From positions 558,001-622,000 of the forward strand of contig CAWKFA010000015.1 of assembly GCA_963848825.1 (NCBI GenBank): DNA of 64,000 bases, in the 5' to 3' direction. Each line of letters begins with the position of its first letter. Position 1 is the stretch's first letter. The notes below the pieces were generated by a model. It ran no database searches, was not told the DNA's origin, and saw only the letters and a program-made list of their open reading frames with translations. The stretch is from CAVVSQ01 sp963848825 (GTDB lineage: Bacteria; Planctomycetota; Planctomycetia; Gemmatales; Gemmataceae). Made by a program: the position numbers and the translations under genes. This document shows, one piece after another, positions 54,581-64,000 of the stretch.

Positions 54581-56452
54581 TTACAGCGCTTTCCGCAACT
54601 CAATCTCCAGATCGCCAACCTGTAGCGTCCGGTTGATGACCTTGCCATCCTTGCCGACCAGGAAGAGGTGCGGCATGGCGTTAATGCCGTAATAAGTTGC
54701 CAGCGGGCTATCGAGGCCGCCCGGCGTGTACAGGTTGACGCAGTTGACTTGCGCCTTCTGCAGGAAACGCGCAGGCGTCGGCAACGTTGTCATCCAGATT
54801 GACGCAAACGAGCTCCACGTCCTTGGCATGCGCGGCCTGGAGCCGTTTCAGGGTGTCGAAATCACGTTCACAGATATGCACCTTGCTGGCCCAGTAGTAG
54901 ACCACGACGACCTTCCCCTTCGTGGCCGCGATGTTGTACGGGGCATTGTTGCCCAGTTGCGGGCCGCTTAGCTCGAGGGGCTGGCCGATTAGGCCCAGGC
55001 GCCGCTCGGAGCCTTTCGATTTCATGGCGGAAGGATGGTTCGGGAAGTTCTGGTAAATTTGCTGATACCAGCGCTTGGCCTCCTCGTCCTTGCCACTGTA
55101 CTCACTGCCCATGGCAAGTTGCCAAAGAGCCTCGGGCGTATCTTCGGCGGTACGGTATTTTTCGGCGAACTTGGCGAGCTGGTCGAGCCATTCATCCTGA
55201 ATTTTGGCAGCGCCTGCGCCACGAGTTTTTCCGCGTAGCGGGCCCACAGATAACGATATTCGCCATAAGCGGCCAGATTGCTACCCGGCATGGCCTTGAC
55301 GAGCTGATCGCACTGCTGGCTGAGCCGAACGAGCGATTCCATGTGCCCCGCCTGATAGGCGGCGCTCAGGTTATCGAAGATCTGCTTGACCCAGCTTTCA
55401 CGCTCGGAATCCTTGACGATCTTGAGGATTTCCACGATGATTTCGACGCGCTTAAGATTGTAATCCTGGACCGCCTTGTCAGCCCGCGGTTGGGCCAGCG
55501 GCGTGGGCGGATTTTTATCCAGGTTCGTTAACTGGTCAAACAGCCGGTTGAGCGCCGGGTTGCTGTCGCTGCCGCCAGGCGATGTGTTCACTTCGTTATC
55601 GCCGACGCTGGGACCATCGAGCAGGCGCCAGGCCATGCCGATCCGAATCATCTCGCCCGTCTTTACCCATTCGTATTTCTTTTCCTTGTCACCGGCCTCG
55701 AACAGGATGGTACGCGCTGGAAAACGGACCTGGTCCTGCTCGGTGCCGTTGATATCCATCGGTACGCAGTTGGGGATGGCTGACTCGACACGCAAGACGC
55801 GGGCCTTGGCGTCGAGTTGCGGCAACTTGGTCCGGGTCGCTTGAAACTTGGCTTGCGCTCCCTTCAACTGGCTGACGATTCGCTGCGTTTCCGTGGCGGG
55901 AAGCTTGAGGGCGAGAATCTCCGCCTGCGTGATGAAGAGCGCCTGGAGGCGGTTGTAATCGCCCGTGGCGAGAGCGGCGAATACTTCCTGACTGGCCTCC
56001 TCTGCGGAGATATAGTGCCAGTGATCTATTTTGCCATCTTGCTGGGAGGAACTACCCCATTTCATGCCCGCGGTGTTCAGCCAGCGGAACTGGTCGGGAA
56101 TTTTGTCGCCGTTGCTGTCCACTTCGCGATAAACTTCCACGCCGTCCTTGTAATAGGACCAGGTATCAACCGTGCCGCCGTTCGCGAACAGCCGACGCAA
56201 CGTTTGTTTTTTGGGGTCGAGCAGCAGATAGCCCCCCTTGGAGCCGGGACGCACGCCGGGTAGTACCTTGACTTCGCAGGCGGCATATTCGTCAGGCGTG
56301 GGGGTGCTGAATTGAACATCCTGGAATTTTGGCGTCATATAGTTGAGAATCACGGCGGGACTGGGCGGCGGGTCCGCCAACACCGGTATTACGCCGGCTG
56401 CAAGCAGAAGACAAACCGAGATGAGCCCGTTCCGCGCGGTGGTTTTCGCCAT
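54581..56452 (-). CDS. Exported TlpA-like protein with atypical redox site (frameshifted)
   Basis: About 623 residues. ATG 56452 follows AAAGGAG; a signal peptide (LISVCLLLAAGVIPVLA) ends near ADPPP. A first domain includes LYLLLDPKK-like GYLLLDPKKQTLRRLF and VYREVDSNGDKIPDQFRW, resembling a small calcium-loop-like repeat. A helical middle follows (YNRLQALFITQAEILALKL, VQDYNLKRVEIIVEILKIV). After a frameshift near 55215 come TPR-like helices (WQLAMGSEYSGKDEEAKRWY). The C-terminal thioredoxin fold has GKVVVVYYWASKVHICERDF, where the usual WCxxC is reduced to one Cys, and GINAMPHLFLVGKDGKVIN with the cis-Pro. A second shift lies near 54770. It likely binds or scaffolds rather than exchanges disulfides, or uses a single Cys. 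Confidence 0.72.
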
Positions 56453-56712
56453 CGCTGACTCCTTTCAAGAACCAAATTCGCTACGACCCTCCTTTCATCG
56501 GCAACCGGTATGGTTGTTGTTAAACCTAAAGACGGAACAGTCACGAGCTGAGGACACGAACAGAGAATTCAAAAATGGGGGGAGTGGAGAATGGCTAAAT
56601 TGCGCTAGACGAAGGACGGACTGCCAATTGCCCATCTTTCCCAGGGTGGATGCATAAACAGGTAGGACGGATTTCTCCATCCTACCTGCCTTGGCGGACT
56701 ATCAAGAAATTT

Positions 56713-57066
56713 TTAAACGCTATCCGCGGTGGGGGGCATGGTTGTCGACAGACCGGGCATCATCGATTGTTCGGCGGTCTTGCGATAGCCAAGGGCCCGC
56801 AACACTTCCAGGACCTCGCTCCAGGTGGGGAACGGCCGGCGGTTGTCACGTTTATATTGGTCCATGGCCTTCATGAACTCAATTTCCTCGTTGTTGTAAT
56901 CGCGTTCACAGGTAGTGGGATCGATTTGACGGCGGCGTTCGCCTTGATCGCGCCGATCCGTACCGCTACGGCGCTCGATGGCCACGGGGATTTGGCGTTT
57001 GCGGCGTTCATTGCCGCGGCGATCGGTTACCAAAACGTCGGGGAATTCGGTTTCGGGGGTGTCCAT
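56713..57066 (-). CDS. Small Arg-rich protein of unknown function
   Basis: A 117-residue protein. MDTPETEFPDVLVTDRRGNE is followed by a basic/acidic stretch with repeated E-R-R and D-R-R (RRKRQIPVAIERRSGTDRRD). A C-terminal helical block EFMKAMDQYKRDNRRPFPTW continues SEVLEVLRALGYRK, a sequence type I associate with planctomycete hypothetical proteins. ATG 57066 has GAGG nine bases upstream; ATG 57081 is an alternative. It has its own promoter candidate just upstream. No function can be given; the C-terminal block resembles a DNA- or RNA-binding helical unit, but this is a guess. Confidence 0.65.
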   Translation of the reverse strand: MDTPETEFPDVLVTDRRGNERRKRQIPVAIERRSGTDRRDQGERRRQIDPTTCERDYNNEEIEFMKAMDQYKRDNRRPFPTWSEVLEVLRALGYRKTAEQSMMPGLSTTMPPTADSV

Positions 57067-57131
57067 CGAGATGTACCTCATGCGCAAAGAAAGTAAAGGA
57101 AATGGTGGGAAACAAGACGTACCATCATTCG

Positions 57132-57159
57132 AGTATACCCCATAATCCAGCAATAACAA
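57132..57159 (-). promoter_or_regulatory. Sigma-70-type promoter of the Arg-rich protein
   Basis: On the minus strand TTGTTA (57159-57154) and TATACT (57137-57132) are 16 bases apart. Transcription would start near 57125, giving a leader of about 60 bases before ATG 57066. A TATAAT (57192-57197) on the plus strand has no gene after it. Confidence 0.5.
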
Positions 57160-57241
57160 ATCCTCCTGAAACGTCTCAGGGGAAAATCGGGTATAATGGC
57201 GAGACGCTAACGGTTGCGACGATCGTGCCGTAAGTTGCGCC

Positions 57242-57736
57242 TCATTCAAGCGTAGCAGCCAGAACCTTGTCCGCCTGCTGTTGGCGGAAGGTCTGAAGTC
57301 GCAGCCGCAGGGCGGCATCGTTCGTGGCCAGTATGGCGGCAGCCAGAAGGGCCGCATTGGTGGCGCCGGGCACGCCGATGGCGAGGGTGCCCACGGGTAT
57401 GCCGGCGGGCATTTGCACGATCGACAACAGGGAATCGATGCCGTTGAGCGCCTGCGATTGCATCGGTACGCCGAGAACGGGCAGCAGGGTTTTCGCCGCG
57501 ACCACGCCAGCCAGGTGAGCGGCCCCGCCGGCGGCCGCGATCAGCACCTTGATGCCGCGCCCCTCGGCGGCGGCGACATAAGCTAAAAGCTGATCCGGGG
57601 TGCGATGCGCGGAAAGTACGCGGGCCTCATGGGGGACAGCTAGCTGCTCTAGCATCTGGTCGGTATGACGCATGGTCTCCCAATCGGATTTACTTCCCAT
57701 GAGAATGCCGACTAGCGGGGAAGACGAATTTGACAT
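57242..57736 (-). CDS. purE: N5-carboxyaminoimidazole ribonucleotide mutase
   Basis: PurE rearranges N5-CAIR to CAIR in purine synthesis. The 164-residue protein has VGILMGSKSDWETMRHT (phosphate-binding GSxSD), VLSAHRTPDQLLAYV (SAHRTP with the active-site His), LIAAAGGAAHLAGVVAAKT, VLGVPMQSQALNGIDSLLSI and MPAGIPVGTLAIG, all in the expected order of class I PurE. Normally purK is adjacent; it is not in this window. The frame is intact. Confidence 0.96.
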   Translation of the reverse strand: MSNSSSPLVGILMGSKSDWETMRHTDQMLEQLAVPHEARVLSAHRTPDQLLAYVAAAEGRGIKVLIAAAGGAAHLAGVVAAKTLLPVLGVPMQSQALNGIDSLLSIVQMPAGIPVGTLAIGVPGATNAALLAAAILATNDAALRLRLQTFRQQQADKVLAATLE

Positions 57737-58133
57737 GGCGCGACGATCTCCTTGGTGCTGAGTCCTATGGGTAGGCTAAATAGCCCTCCTCTGGTTCGAA
57801 CCTCTTCGTCAATTGTAGGTCCTGGGAGCTAGTTGGAAATCCGGGCATATTCCGAAAAAAAAGCCTGGATTCTCTCAGTTTGGTCTTGTCGAAGCCAAAA
57901 TCCGCGGTAAATTTGAAGGACGTCGTGATTTCCCCTGTCCCTTCGGGCTACCATGAGCTTGGCGAAGCTTTCTAAACTGGCGCAAAAGGCTACGGCTATG
58001 CAGGCCGCCGTTGCGGCCAGCGCTAGCGCCGCCGTAGCCGCCACGGACTAAACCGGGGAACATTCACGAAGGAATCAAAGATGTTCAACCCCGGGAGTGT
58101 TTCTCGGGGTTTTTTGTTTTCTTGAGGTGCTCC
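57737..58133. other. Intergenic region before the class I/II aminotransferase
   Basis: About 400 bases hold no gene I can support. A minus-strand frame of 71 codons (57829-58044), very Ala-rich, and a 32-codon plus-strand frame from 57952 overlap each other and lack homology. GGTTCGAACC at 57795 looks like a tRNA T-loop, but no arms or acceptor stem pair. The only strong element is the hairpin at 58087-58120. Confidence 0.4.
58087..58120 (+). terminator. Intrinsic terminator-like hairpin just before the aminotransferase
   Basis: AACCCCG and CGGGGTT form a stem with an 11-base apical region, followed by TTTTTTGTTTT. It ends 13 bases before ATG 58134, overlapping the leader. With no gene upstream on this strand, it may act as a leader attenuator of the aminotransferase gene, or end an unidentified short transcript. 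Confidence 0.6.
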
Positions 58134-59422
58134 ATGACTGCGCCGTTTCAACTTTCCACGCGGGCCACGCGAACTCACGACCAGCCGATCAGCTATTTCA
58201 TGCAGCAAGCGGTTGAAAACCCTAACCTCATCAGCCTGGCTGCCGGTCTGGTCGATCCCGGTTCGTTGCCCGCCGCCGAAATACGCGAGGTCATGGAAGA
58301 AGTGCTGACCGATGCTGCCACCGCCCAGGCAGCGCTGCAGTACGGCACCACGCAGGGTTATGCTCCCCTGCGTGAGAAAATTCTCGCTCGCGCCCTCAGC
58401 CTCGACGGCGTCAAGGCGAGCCAGGTGTCGCTCGATGGCGACGATGTGATCGTCGCCACGGGGTCCCAGCAGCTTCTTTACATGGTGGGCGAATTGCTGC
58501 TGGATCCGGGCGACATCGTCATCACGGAAGCTCCTTCCTATTTCGTCTATCACGGCACGCTTACCAGCCTGGGCGTGCGCACCCTGCAGGTGCCCATGGA
58601 CGAACATGGCATGAATACCGTGCTCCTGGAAGAATTGCTCTTGCGCCTGGAGAAAAGTCGGCGAACTCGGCCGCGTCAAGTTGATCTACACGATCGACTA
58701 CTTTCAGAACCCCACCGGCCTGACCTTGTCCATGCCCCGACGGCAGCACCTCATGGAGCTCGTACGCCGCTTTAGCAAGAAACAGCGCATCTTCGTGCTG
58801 GAGGACGCGGCTTATCGCGAATTGCGCTTCGATGGACTGGATGTGCCCAGCCTCAAAAGCCTGGATTATGACAATTCCCACGTAATCCTGGCCATGACTT
58901 TTTCGAAGCCCATGGCGCCAGGCCTCAAGACCGGCTATGGCATATTGCCCACCGAACTCGTGGGCCCGCTGCTGCGCTTCAAGGGCAATCATGATTTCGG
59001 CTCGAGCAACCTGGCACAACATCTGCTCGACCGTCTGCTCGCCAACGGCACCTACGAGCGTCACGTCGAGCAGTTGCGGGAGGTCTATCGGCAAACTCGC
59101 CGACACGATCCTGGACGCACTGGCCGAGGAATTCGGCGGCGTGCCGGGAATGAAGTGGACCGAGCCGCAAGGCGGCATGTACGTCTGGCTTACGCAGGCG
59201 CTCGAAACCGGTCCGGAGAGCCGCTTCATGAAAGCCTGCCTGCGCGAGGGGGTCCTCTATGTCCCGGGCAGCTTTTGCTATGTCAACGGCGATGGCCCGC
59301 CACCCGATAATGAAGCACGGCTCTGCTTCGGTGTCGCGTCGCTGGACCAATTGCAGGAAGCGGTGCGGCGCCTGGGGCGAGCTTTTGCCGCTTGCGGCAC
59401 GACGGCAGCGGCATGCCGCTAG
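58134..59422 (+). CDS. Class I/II PLP aminotransferase, 2-aminoadipate/MocR-like (frameshifted)
   Basis: A protein of about 428 residues of the LysN/AAT-I group. Landmarks: ISLAAGLVDPGSLP near the N-terminus, LQYGTTQGYAPLREKILARA, VIVATGSQQLLYMVGELLLD (PLP phosphate region), ITEAPSYFVYHGTL, YTIDYFQNPTGLTL (Asn and Pro at the N-P-T-G motif), LEDAAYRELRFDG, and the Schiff-base lysine in AMTFSKPMAPGLKTGYG. The C-terminal GVPGMKWTEPQGGMYVWL binds substrate carboxylate. Frame changes are needed near 58660 (after LRLEKS) and near 59095 (after VYR). The amino-acid substrate is unknown; relatives act on 2-aminoadipate or aromatic and branched amino acids. A hairpin lies in its leader. Confidence 0.88.
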
Positions 59423-59511
59423 GCACCGCGCGGCCATAGGCCTGGCCGCTAACTTTTAAAAAAGACTTCGACTGCCGCGACAGCGGGCACCCGGGCTACC
59501 ATAATCTATGC

Positions 59512-62221
59512 ATGAGCCTTAGCCTTGCTATTACACCCGGCGGCCACTTACGGATCGAACACGATCCGGAGAGTCAAGTTACCGTCTCCGAGGAATCGGC
59601 CCATTCCTTACGCCAGGCCTTCGCGGCTGGGAGTGCCGAGGGGCTGTTGGCGCTGGCGGCCGTTACGGGGGAGCAGGAACTGCCGGCGTCACTGGTTTTT
59701 TGGCGGGGCCTGACGCGTGAGTTTTTCAATCGCCTATGCCAGCTCGGGGAAGGAGGCGTCAAGCAGTGGGCGTCCTTGCCGGAACCCGACGCGGCGCTCA
59801 GCCACCGCTGGGTAGCTGAGGCGCCACCGATGCGCGGCCTCGAATACTTGACGGTGGAACTGCTGGGCAATCTTTGGCGGCAAATGCGCGAACTGAGCGT
59901 GACTCGCGCCATGAGCATGCGCTGGGCCCAGCGCCTGGCTGGCCTCCGTCAATCCGCTCTTCCATCTTCTGGGACGGGTCACTTTTCACCTGGCTGAAAA
60001 CAAGCGCGACCCGCAACGGCCGTTCGCGTTTTTGGCGACCTTCACGCACCGCCTGTCGAGCCAATCCCGGCTACAACATTTGCCGCTGGCTGAAGCGCTC
60101 AGAAATTATGCCGGCGCCAAGGCGCAAGCCCAACTGGCCGCGCTGCTCGAACCGGTGCGCCGCGCGGGCCAGCAAAGCCCGTTGGTTCGCGAGTTGCTGG
60201 AGTCGAAGGCACTTTTTCAGCCCCAGGCCTGGACTATCAAGGAGGCGCACCGTTTTTTGACCGAGGCGCCCCGCATCGAGGAGGCCGGCGTCGTCGTCCG
60301 GCTACCAGATTGGTGGAAGGCACGGACCCCGCCGCGCCCCCAGGTTCAAGTAAGACTGGGATCACGGCCCGCCAGCGTGCTTGGCATGGCAAGCCTGCTT
60401 GACTTTCATGTCGATCTGTCGCTTGACGGCGAGCCTCTCACGGAGGACGAACGCCGGCAATTGTTGGAGTCCACGCAGGGACTGGTACTCTTGCGCGGCA
60501 AATGGGTCGAGGCCGACCATGAGCAACTTCAAGAAGCCCTGGCCCATTGGCGCCTGCTAGAAAAGGAGCATGCCAAGGGTATCAACTTTATCGATGGCAT
60601 GCGCTTGCTCGCCGGCACGCGGCTCGGTGCCGACGCCGGTGAAGACACAGCGCAGCCGGGCTGGACACGCGTTATCGCCGGCGATTGGCTTAAAGAAACT
60701 CTGCAATCGTTGCGTCATCCGGAGACAATCGCCAGTTGCCAGCCGGGCCGCGATTTGCAGGCAACCCTGCGGCCTTATCAAGCGGAAGGGGTACGCTGGC
60801 TCTGGTTCATGACGGAATTGGGCCTCGGCGGCTGCCTGGCGGACGACATGGGCCTGGGTAAAACCATTCAGATCATCGACCTGTTGCTGATGCGCAAACG
60901 TCGAAGCACGTCGGCAGAACGCGTTCCTAGTTTGCTGGTGGTGCCGGCATCCTTGATCGGCAACTGGCGCCAGGAGTTCGCGCGCTTCGCTCCAGGCTTG
61001 CGTGTTTTTTTTGCCCACCGGTCGGAATGCGCTGCCGAGGAGTTAAACCGCGTGGCCGACGCGCCCGCCGAGTCTTTGGCGGATGTCGATCTGGTCATCA
61101 CGAGTTATGGACTGGCCCGGCGGCTCGCCTGGCTCGAAAAGTTACGCTGGGCGCTCGTGGTGCTCGACGAGGCGCAAGCCATCAAGAACGCAGGCGCTAC
61201 ACAGACGCGTGCCGTGAAGAAATTAACAGCGGGGTGCCGGCTGGTGCTTACCGGCACGCCGGTCGAAAATCATCTTGGCGATTTATGGTCGCTCTTCGAT
61301 TTTTGCTGCCCGGGGCTCCTGGGATCGGCAGCGCAATTCAAGAGATACGTCAAACAGCTCAATGAGAGCCAGGACGCTCAGGCCTATGGAGCGCTGCGCC
61401 GCCTGGTCGGGCCCTATATTCTGCGCCGCCTAAAAACCGATCCCCATATCGCCCCCGATCTGCCTGACAAGACCGAGATGCGCGCGGAGTGCGGCCTCTC
61501 CAAAAAACAGGCCGCCCTTTATGGAAAAGCCGTCGAGGACTTCACCGACCGCCTTGAAAATGTTGAGGGGATTGCGCGGCGCGGCCTGGTGCTGGCGATG
61601 CTTTTGCACCTCAAGCAGATTTGCAACCATCCATCCCAATTTCTCGCCGGGGGAGCTTTCACACCCGACGACAGCGGCAAGTTCGAACGCCTACGCCTCC
61701 TGTGCGAACCGATCGCCGAGCGCCAGGAAAAGGTGCTCATTTTCACGCAGTTTCAGGCACTCACCCAGCCGCTGGCCGATTTTTTGGCAAGTGTCTTCGG
61801 ACGCGCCGGCCTGGTTCTGCACGGCGGCACGCCCGTCGCCAGGCGTGCGGCGCTCGTCAAGGACTTCCAGGACGATTCCGGTCCTCCCTTCTTCGTCATT
61901 TCTCTCAAGGCGGGCGGGAGCGGTCTTAACCTCACCGCGGCCAATCACGTTATCCACTTCGACCGCTGGTGGAACCCGGCCGTTGAAAACCAGGCCACCG
62001 ACCGAGCCTTCCGTATTGGCCAGAAACGCAATGTCCTCGTGCACAAGTTTGTCTGTCGGGGCACACTGGAAGAACGCATTGACGCCATGATTCGAGACAA
62101 ACAAGCGGTGGCTGACCGGCTCCTCAATCAGGATGGCGAAGCCAAGCTGACCGAGATGACCGACGAGGAGCTGGTCCGCTTCGTCGCGCTGGATATTGGG
62201 CGGGCTACCGGGGATGAGTAA
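59512..62221 (+). CDS. SNF2-family helicase (frameshifted)
   Basis: A large SF2 ATPase of about 902 residues. The N-terminal 280 residues match the bacterial SNF2-associated region (LSLAITPGGHLRIEHD, LREFFNR-like LTREFFNRLCQL); a frameshift near 59945 joins the N-terminal part to LFHLLGRVTFHLAENKRDPQ. The motor shows LRPYQAEGVRWLWFMTELGL (Q motif), LADDMGLGKTIQIIDLLL (motif I), LLVVPASLIGNWRQEF (Ia), VVLDEAQAIKNAGA (II, DEAQ), LVLTGTPVENHLGDLWSLFD (III), and the second lobe with FVISLKAGGSGLNLTAANHV (V) and QATDRAFRIGQKRNV (VI). Such enzymes remodel protein-DNA complexes. It is followed by a SWIM-domain gene, a recurring partner. Confidence 0.93.
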
Positions 62222-62385
62222 CGGCACTGATTAACTTTAACAAAAGGGTCGGGCTGGGGCGGAGGGTCCACGCATTCTGAATGCTGACTGCAATTTGGTT
62301 GCTTGAGCTGACGCTACTGTTTATTTTATTATCAAGGTCTATGGTTCAGGAAAACAAACTTTTCACCTGCCGCAAGGAGGCCGCG

Positions 62386-63326
62386 ATGTCTTTCTATTAC
62401 GGATTTCGACCGTATGTCCCTGTTGCCAGGCGAAAAGCCAGGGCGGCCGCTTTTGCCGCCAAGCTCGCCAAGAAAGAAAAACGCGACATGGTGCCGGTCA
62501 AGCAAGTCGGCCGTCTCATCGCCGAGTCTTTTTGGGGAAAAGCTTGGTGCGCGAACCTCGAACGGTATAGCGACTACGCCAATCGGTTGCCGCGCGGGCG
62601 TACTTACCTCCGCAACGGCTCGGTCATCGACTTGCAAATTCAGCACGGCAATGTCAAGGCCATCGTCGCCGGTTCGGATGTCTATACCGTCTCTATCAAA
62701 ATCAAAACCGTGTCATCGGGCCATTGGGACCGAATCAAGAGGGATTGCACGCGCTCCATCGATTCCCTCATGGATTTGCTGCAAGGACGTTTCGATGAGG
62801 GCATCATGAGTCGGCTCACGCAGTCCGATGGCGGCCTTTTTCCTCAGCCACGCGAAATTGCCATGTCTTGCAGTTGTCCTGATAGCGCCGGCATGTGCAA
62901 ACACCTGGCGGCGGTCCTCTATGGCATCGGCACACGCCTGGACAAGTCGCCGGAGTTGCTCTTCACACTTCGCGCGGTGGACCACCTTGAACTCATCAGC
63001 CAGGCAGCGGAGGCTGGCAATCTCGATCAGACCTTCCAGGGCAAAACCGAAGCCGCTCTCGTCGGGGCCGATCTTGGCGAGATCTTCGGGATAGATCTGG
63101 AGCAGGGGCCAGGTGTTCAAACCGACTCTGTCAAAGCCCGCGTCAAGGCAAAAGTAAAGGCGGCGCCAAGCGCGCCTCGGCGCGTGCGGCCAAGAAGTTA
63201 GCACCTTCCCGGACCAAAAAGGTGAAAGCCGGCAAAACCGCGAAAGCCGGGAAGGCTGACGTGAGGCCAAGTTCCGGCAAGCCTGCGCTTGCCAAACGCA
63301 AAACGCGGGCTGGCGCCGGCGTGTGA
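62386..63326 (+). CDS. SWIM zinc finger protein, SNF2 partner (frameshifted)
   Basis: A protein of about 313 residues. ATG 62386 follows AAGGAGG by six bases. The N-terminus (SFYYGFRPYVPVARRKARAA) leads to FWGKAWCANLERYSDYANRL, then RGRTYLRNGSVIDLQIQHGN. The SWIM motif is MSCSCPDSAGMCKHLAAVLY (CxC...CxH), which binds zinc and contacts nucleic acid or protein. Reading straight ends at RVRPRS; a one-base shift near 63165 instead gives a long Lys/Ala-rich tail (RASARAAKKLAPSRTKKVKA, ending TRAGAGV at TGA 63324-63326), as expected of DNA-binding tails, and I annotate that. It lies 165 bases after the SNF2 gene; the pair resembles known SNF2-SWIM operons of repair or silencing type. Confidence 0.85.
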
Positions 63327-63493
63327 TTCCGTGCGACATGGCAGGGCTGCGTGTTACCGTTGCGTTACCGCGTATAATGCAGAGTACTACGTCACGGGCT
63401 GCCCTGGCTTTGGCGGGTTGCGTTGCCTGCCGAATGCTCCGTCATACCCGCTGAAAAAGCAAGTTTGCCGCCTTTTCGCGCGAGCCTTATCCC

Positions 63494-63522
63494 TTGACGT
63501 TGCTTCGCCGCCCGTCTAAGTT
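63494..63522 (+). promoter_or_regulatory. Candidate promoter of tex
   Basis: TTGACG (63494-63499, five of six) and TAAGTT (63517-63522) are separated by 17 bases. The start would be near 63529, about 125 bases before ATG 63653. The -10 is weak. Confidence 0.4.
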
Positions 63523-63652
63523 AGGCTGACTGGCCTCTGGTTTTTCTGTATGGCCAACAACCGTCGGGCTTATGCCATGGCGCTCTCCTTCGCGGGGATG
63601 GCGGCCGGCCGCAACTTTTTCCCCCGGCTTCGCTTTGGGGGTGGATCAACCC

Positions 63653-64000
63653 ATGCACGATATCACTGCGCTCAATTGCTCTCGCATTGCCCAGGACCTG
63701 CAAATCCGCAAAGTGCAGGTGGAAGCCGTGGTGGCATTGCTCGATGAGGGCAATACGGTCCCGTTCATCACACGCTATCGCAAGGAACGGACGGGCGGCC
63801 TGGATGAGGAAATCATCAGGCAAATCCAGACGCGCATCCAATTCAGCCGCCACCTGGCCGACGCAAGCAGACGATTCTGAAAAGTATCGAAGGGCAGGGC
63901 AAGCTCACCGAAGATCTCAAACACGCCATCCTCAAGTCCGAAACAGTCAAACGCCTGGAAGACCTCTACCTCCCCTACAAACCCAAGAAGCGTTCGCAGG
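63653..64000 (+). CDS. tex: Tex-like transcription accessory protein, N-terminal part (partial, frameshifted)
   Basis: Tex is an RNA-binding protein with an N-terminal helical domain, a YqgF domain and a C-terminal S1 domain; only the first 116 or so residues are in the window. ATG 63653 follows GGTGGA. The sequence HDITALNCSRIAQDLQIRKV leads to VVALLDEGNTVPFITRYRKE and GGLDEEIIRQIQTR, the conserved start of Tex. A frameshift near 63870 follows LADASR and leads to KQTILKSIEGQGKLTEDLKH and LEDLYLPYKPKKRS, also highly conserved. The gene runs off the right edge. Confidence 0.9.

Noticed and set aside
57790..57835. tRNA gene suggested by GGTTCGAACC
   Set aside because: The bases around the T-loop do not pair as a T-stem, and no acceptor or anticodon arm is found on either strand.
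57829..58044. Minus-strand ORF of 71 codons, Ala-rich
   Set aside because: No ribosome-binding site, no homology that I can see, and a low-complexity N-terminus.

Overview
The window looks like a chromosomal segment of a planctomycete, most likely a Gemmata-like lineage. This is inferred from gene content, not from any search. The supporting signs are two ECF sigma factor / Hanks-type Ser/Thr kinase pairs (one kinase carrying a long WD40-like C-terminus), a bacterial alpha-2-macroglobulin, several lipoproteins and secreted Pro/Ala-rich proteins with few relatives, split coaB and coaC genes, high GC, and frequent GTG/TTG starts. No rRNA or tRNA gene and no CRISPR array was recognised.

Layout. 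1-6.4 kb: partial membrane protein, smpB, a glycosyltransferase with a tandem-domain LPS-type kinase, a lipoprotein gluzincin peptidase, then coaB-coaC. 6.4-9.8 kb (minus): secreted protein, class V aminotransferase and serA, a probable serine-pathway operon. 9.9-13.5 kb: CPBP intramembrane protease, ispH, and a winged-helix regulator with a six-helix membrane partner. 13.5-22 kb (minus): alpha-2-macroglobulin, then an Mla-type lipid transport set (mlaE-mlaF-mlaD). 22.3-24.8 kb: DUF2203-like protein and a secreted M30-like peptidase. 24.8-27.7 kb: a group II intron with an intact maturase gene, set between mirror-image repeats and followed by a ~0.2 kb tandem repeat. 27.7-34.6 kb (minus): MFS exporter, Ser/Thr kinase, ECF sigma and a type VI secretion-type ClpV ATPase. 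34.9-42.4 kb: secreted HEAT protein, divergent outer-membrane-like protein, second ECF sigma and WD40 kinase. 42.4-48.5 kb (minus): methyltransferase, M48 peptidase, lspA, uvrA. 48.8-52.4 kb: TlpA-like lipoprotein facing three zinc-ribbon membrane proteins. 52.6-64 kb: transaldolase, infA, CoxG-like protein, a second TlpA-like protein, purE, a class I/II aminotransferase, a SNF2/SWIM pair and the start of tex.

A striking property is the number of genes whose conserved protein sequence continues across a change of reading frame (about 22 genes, roughly 40 shifts; about ten in the alpha-2-macroglobulin alone). The sequence on both sides of each shift still reads as conserved protein and several shifts lie at short homopolymers, so I read most of them as uncorrected indels in the assembly. 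I therefore give one CDS spanning each such gene, with approximate shift positions.

The least explained content is repetitive DNA: a REPIN-like palindrome family (three copies, two touching the stop codon of a minus-strand gene), the nested inverted repeats around the group II intron, and the tandem repeat beside it.
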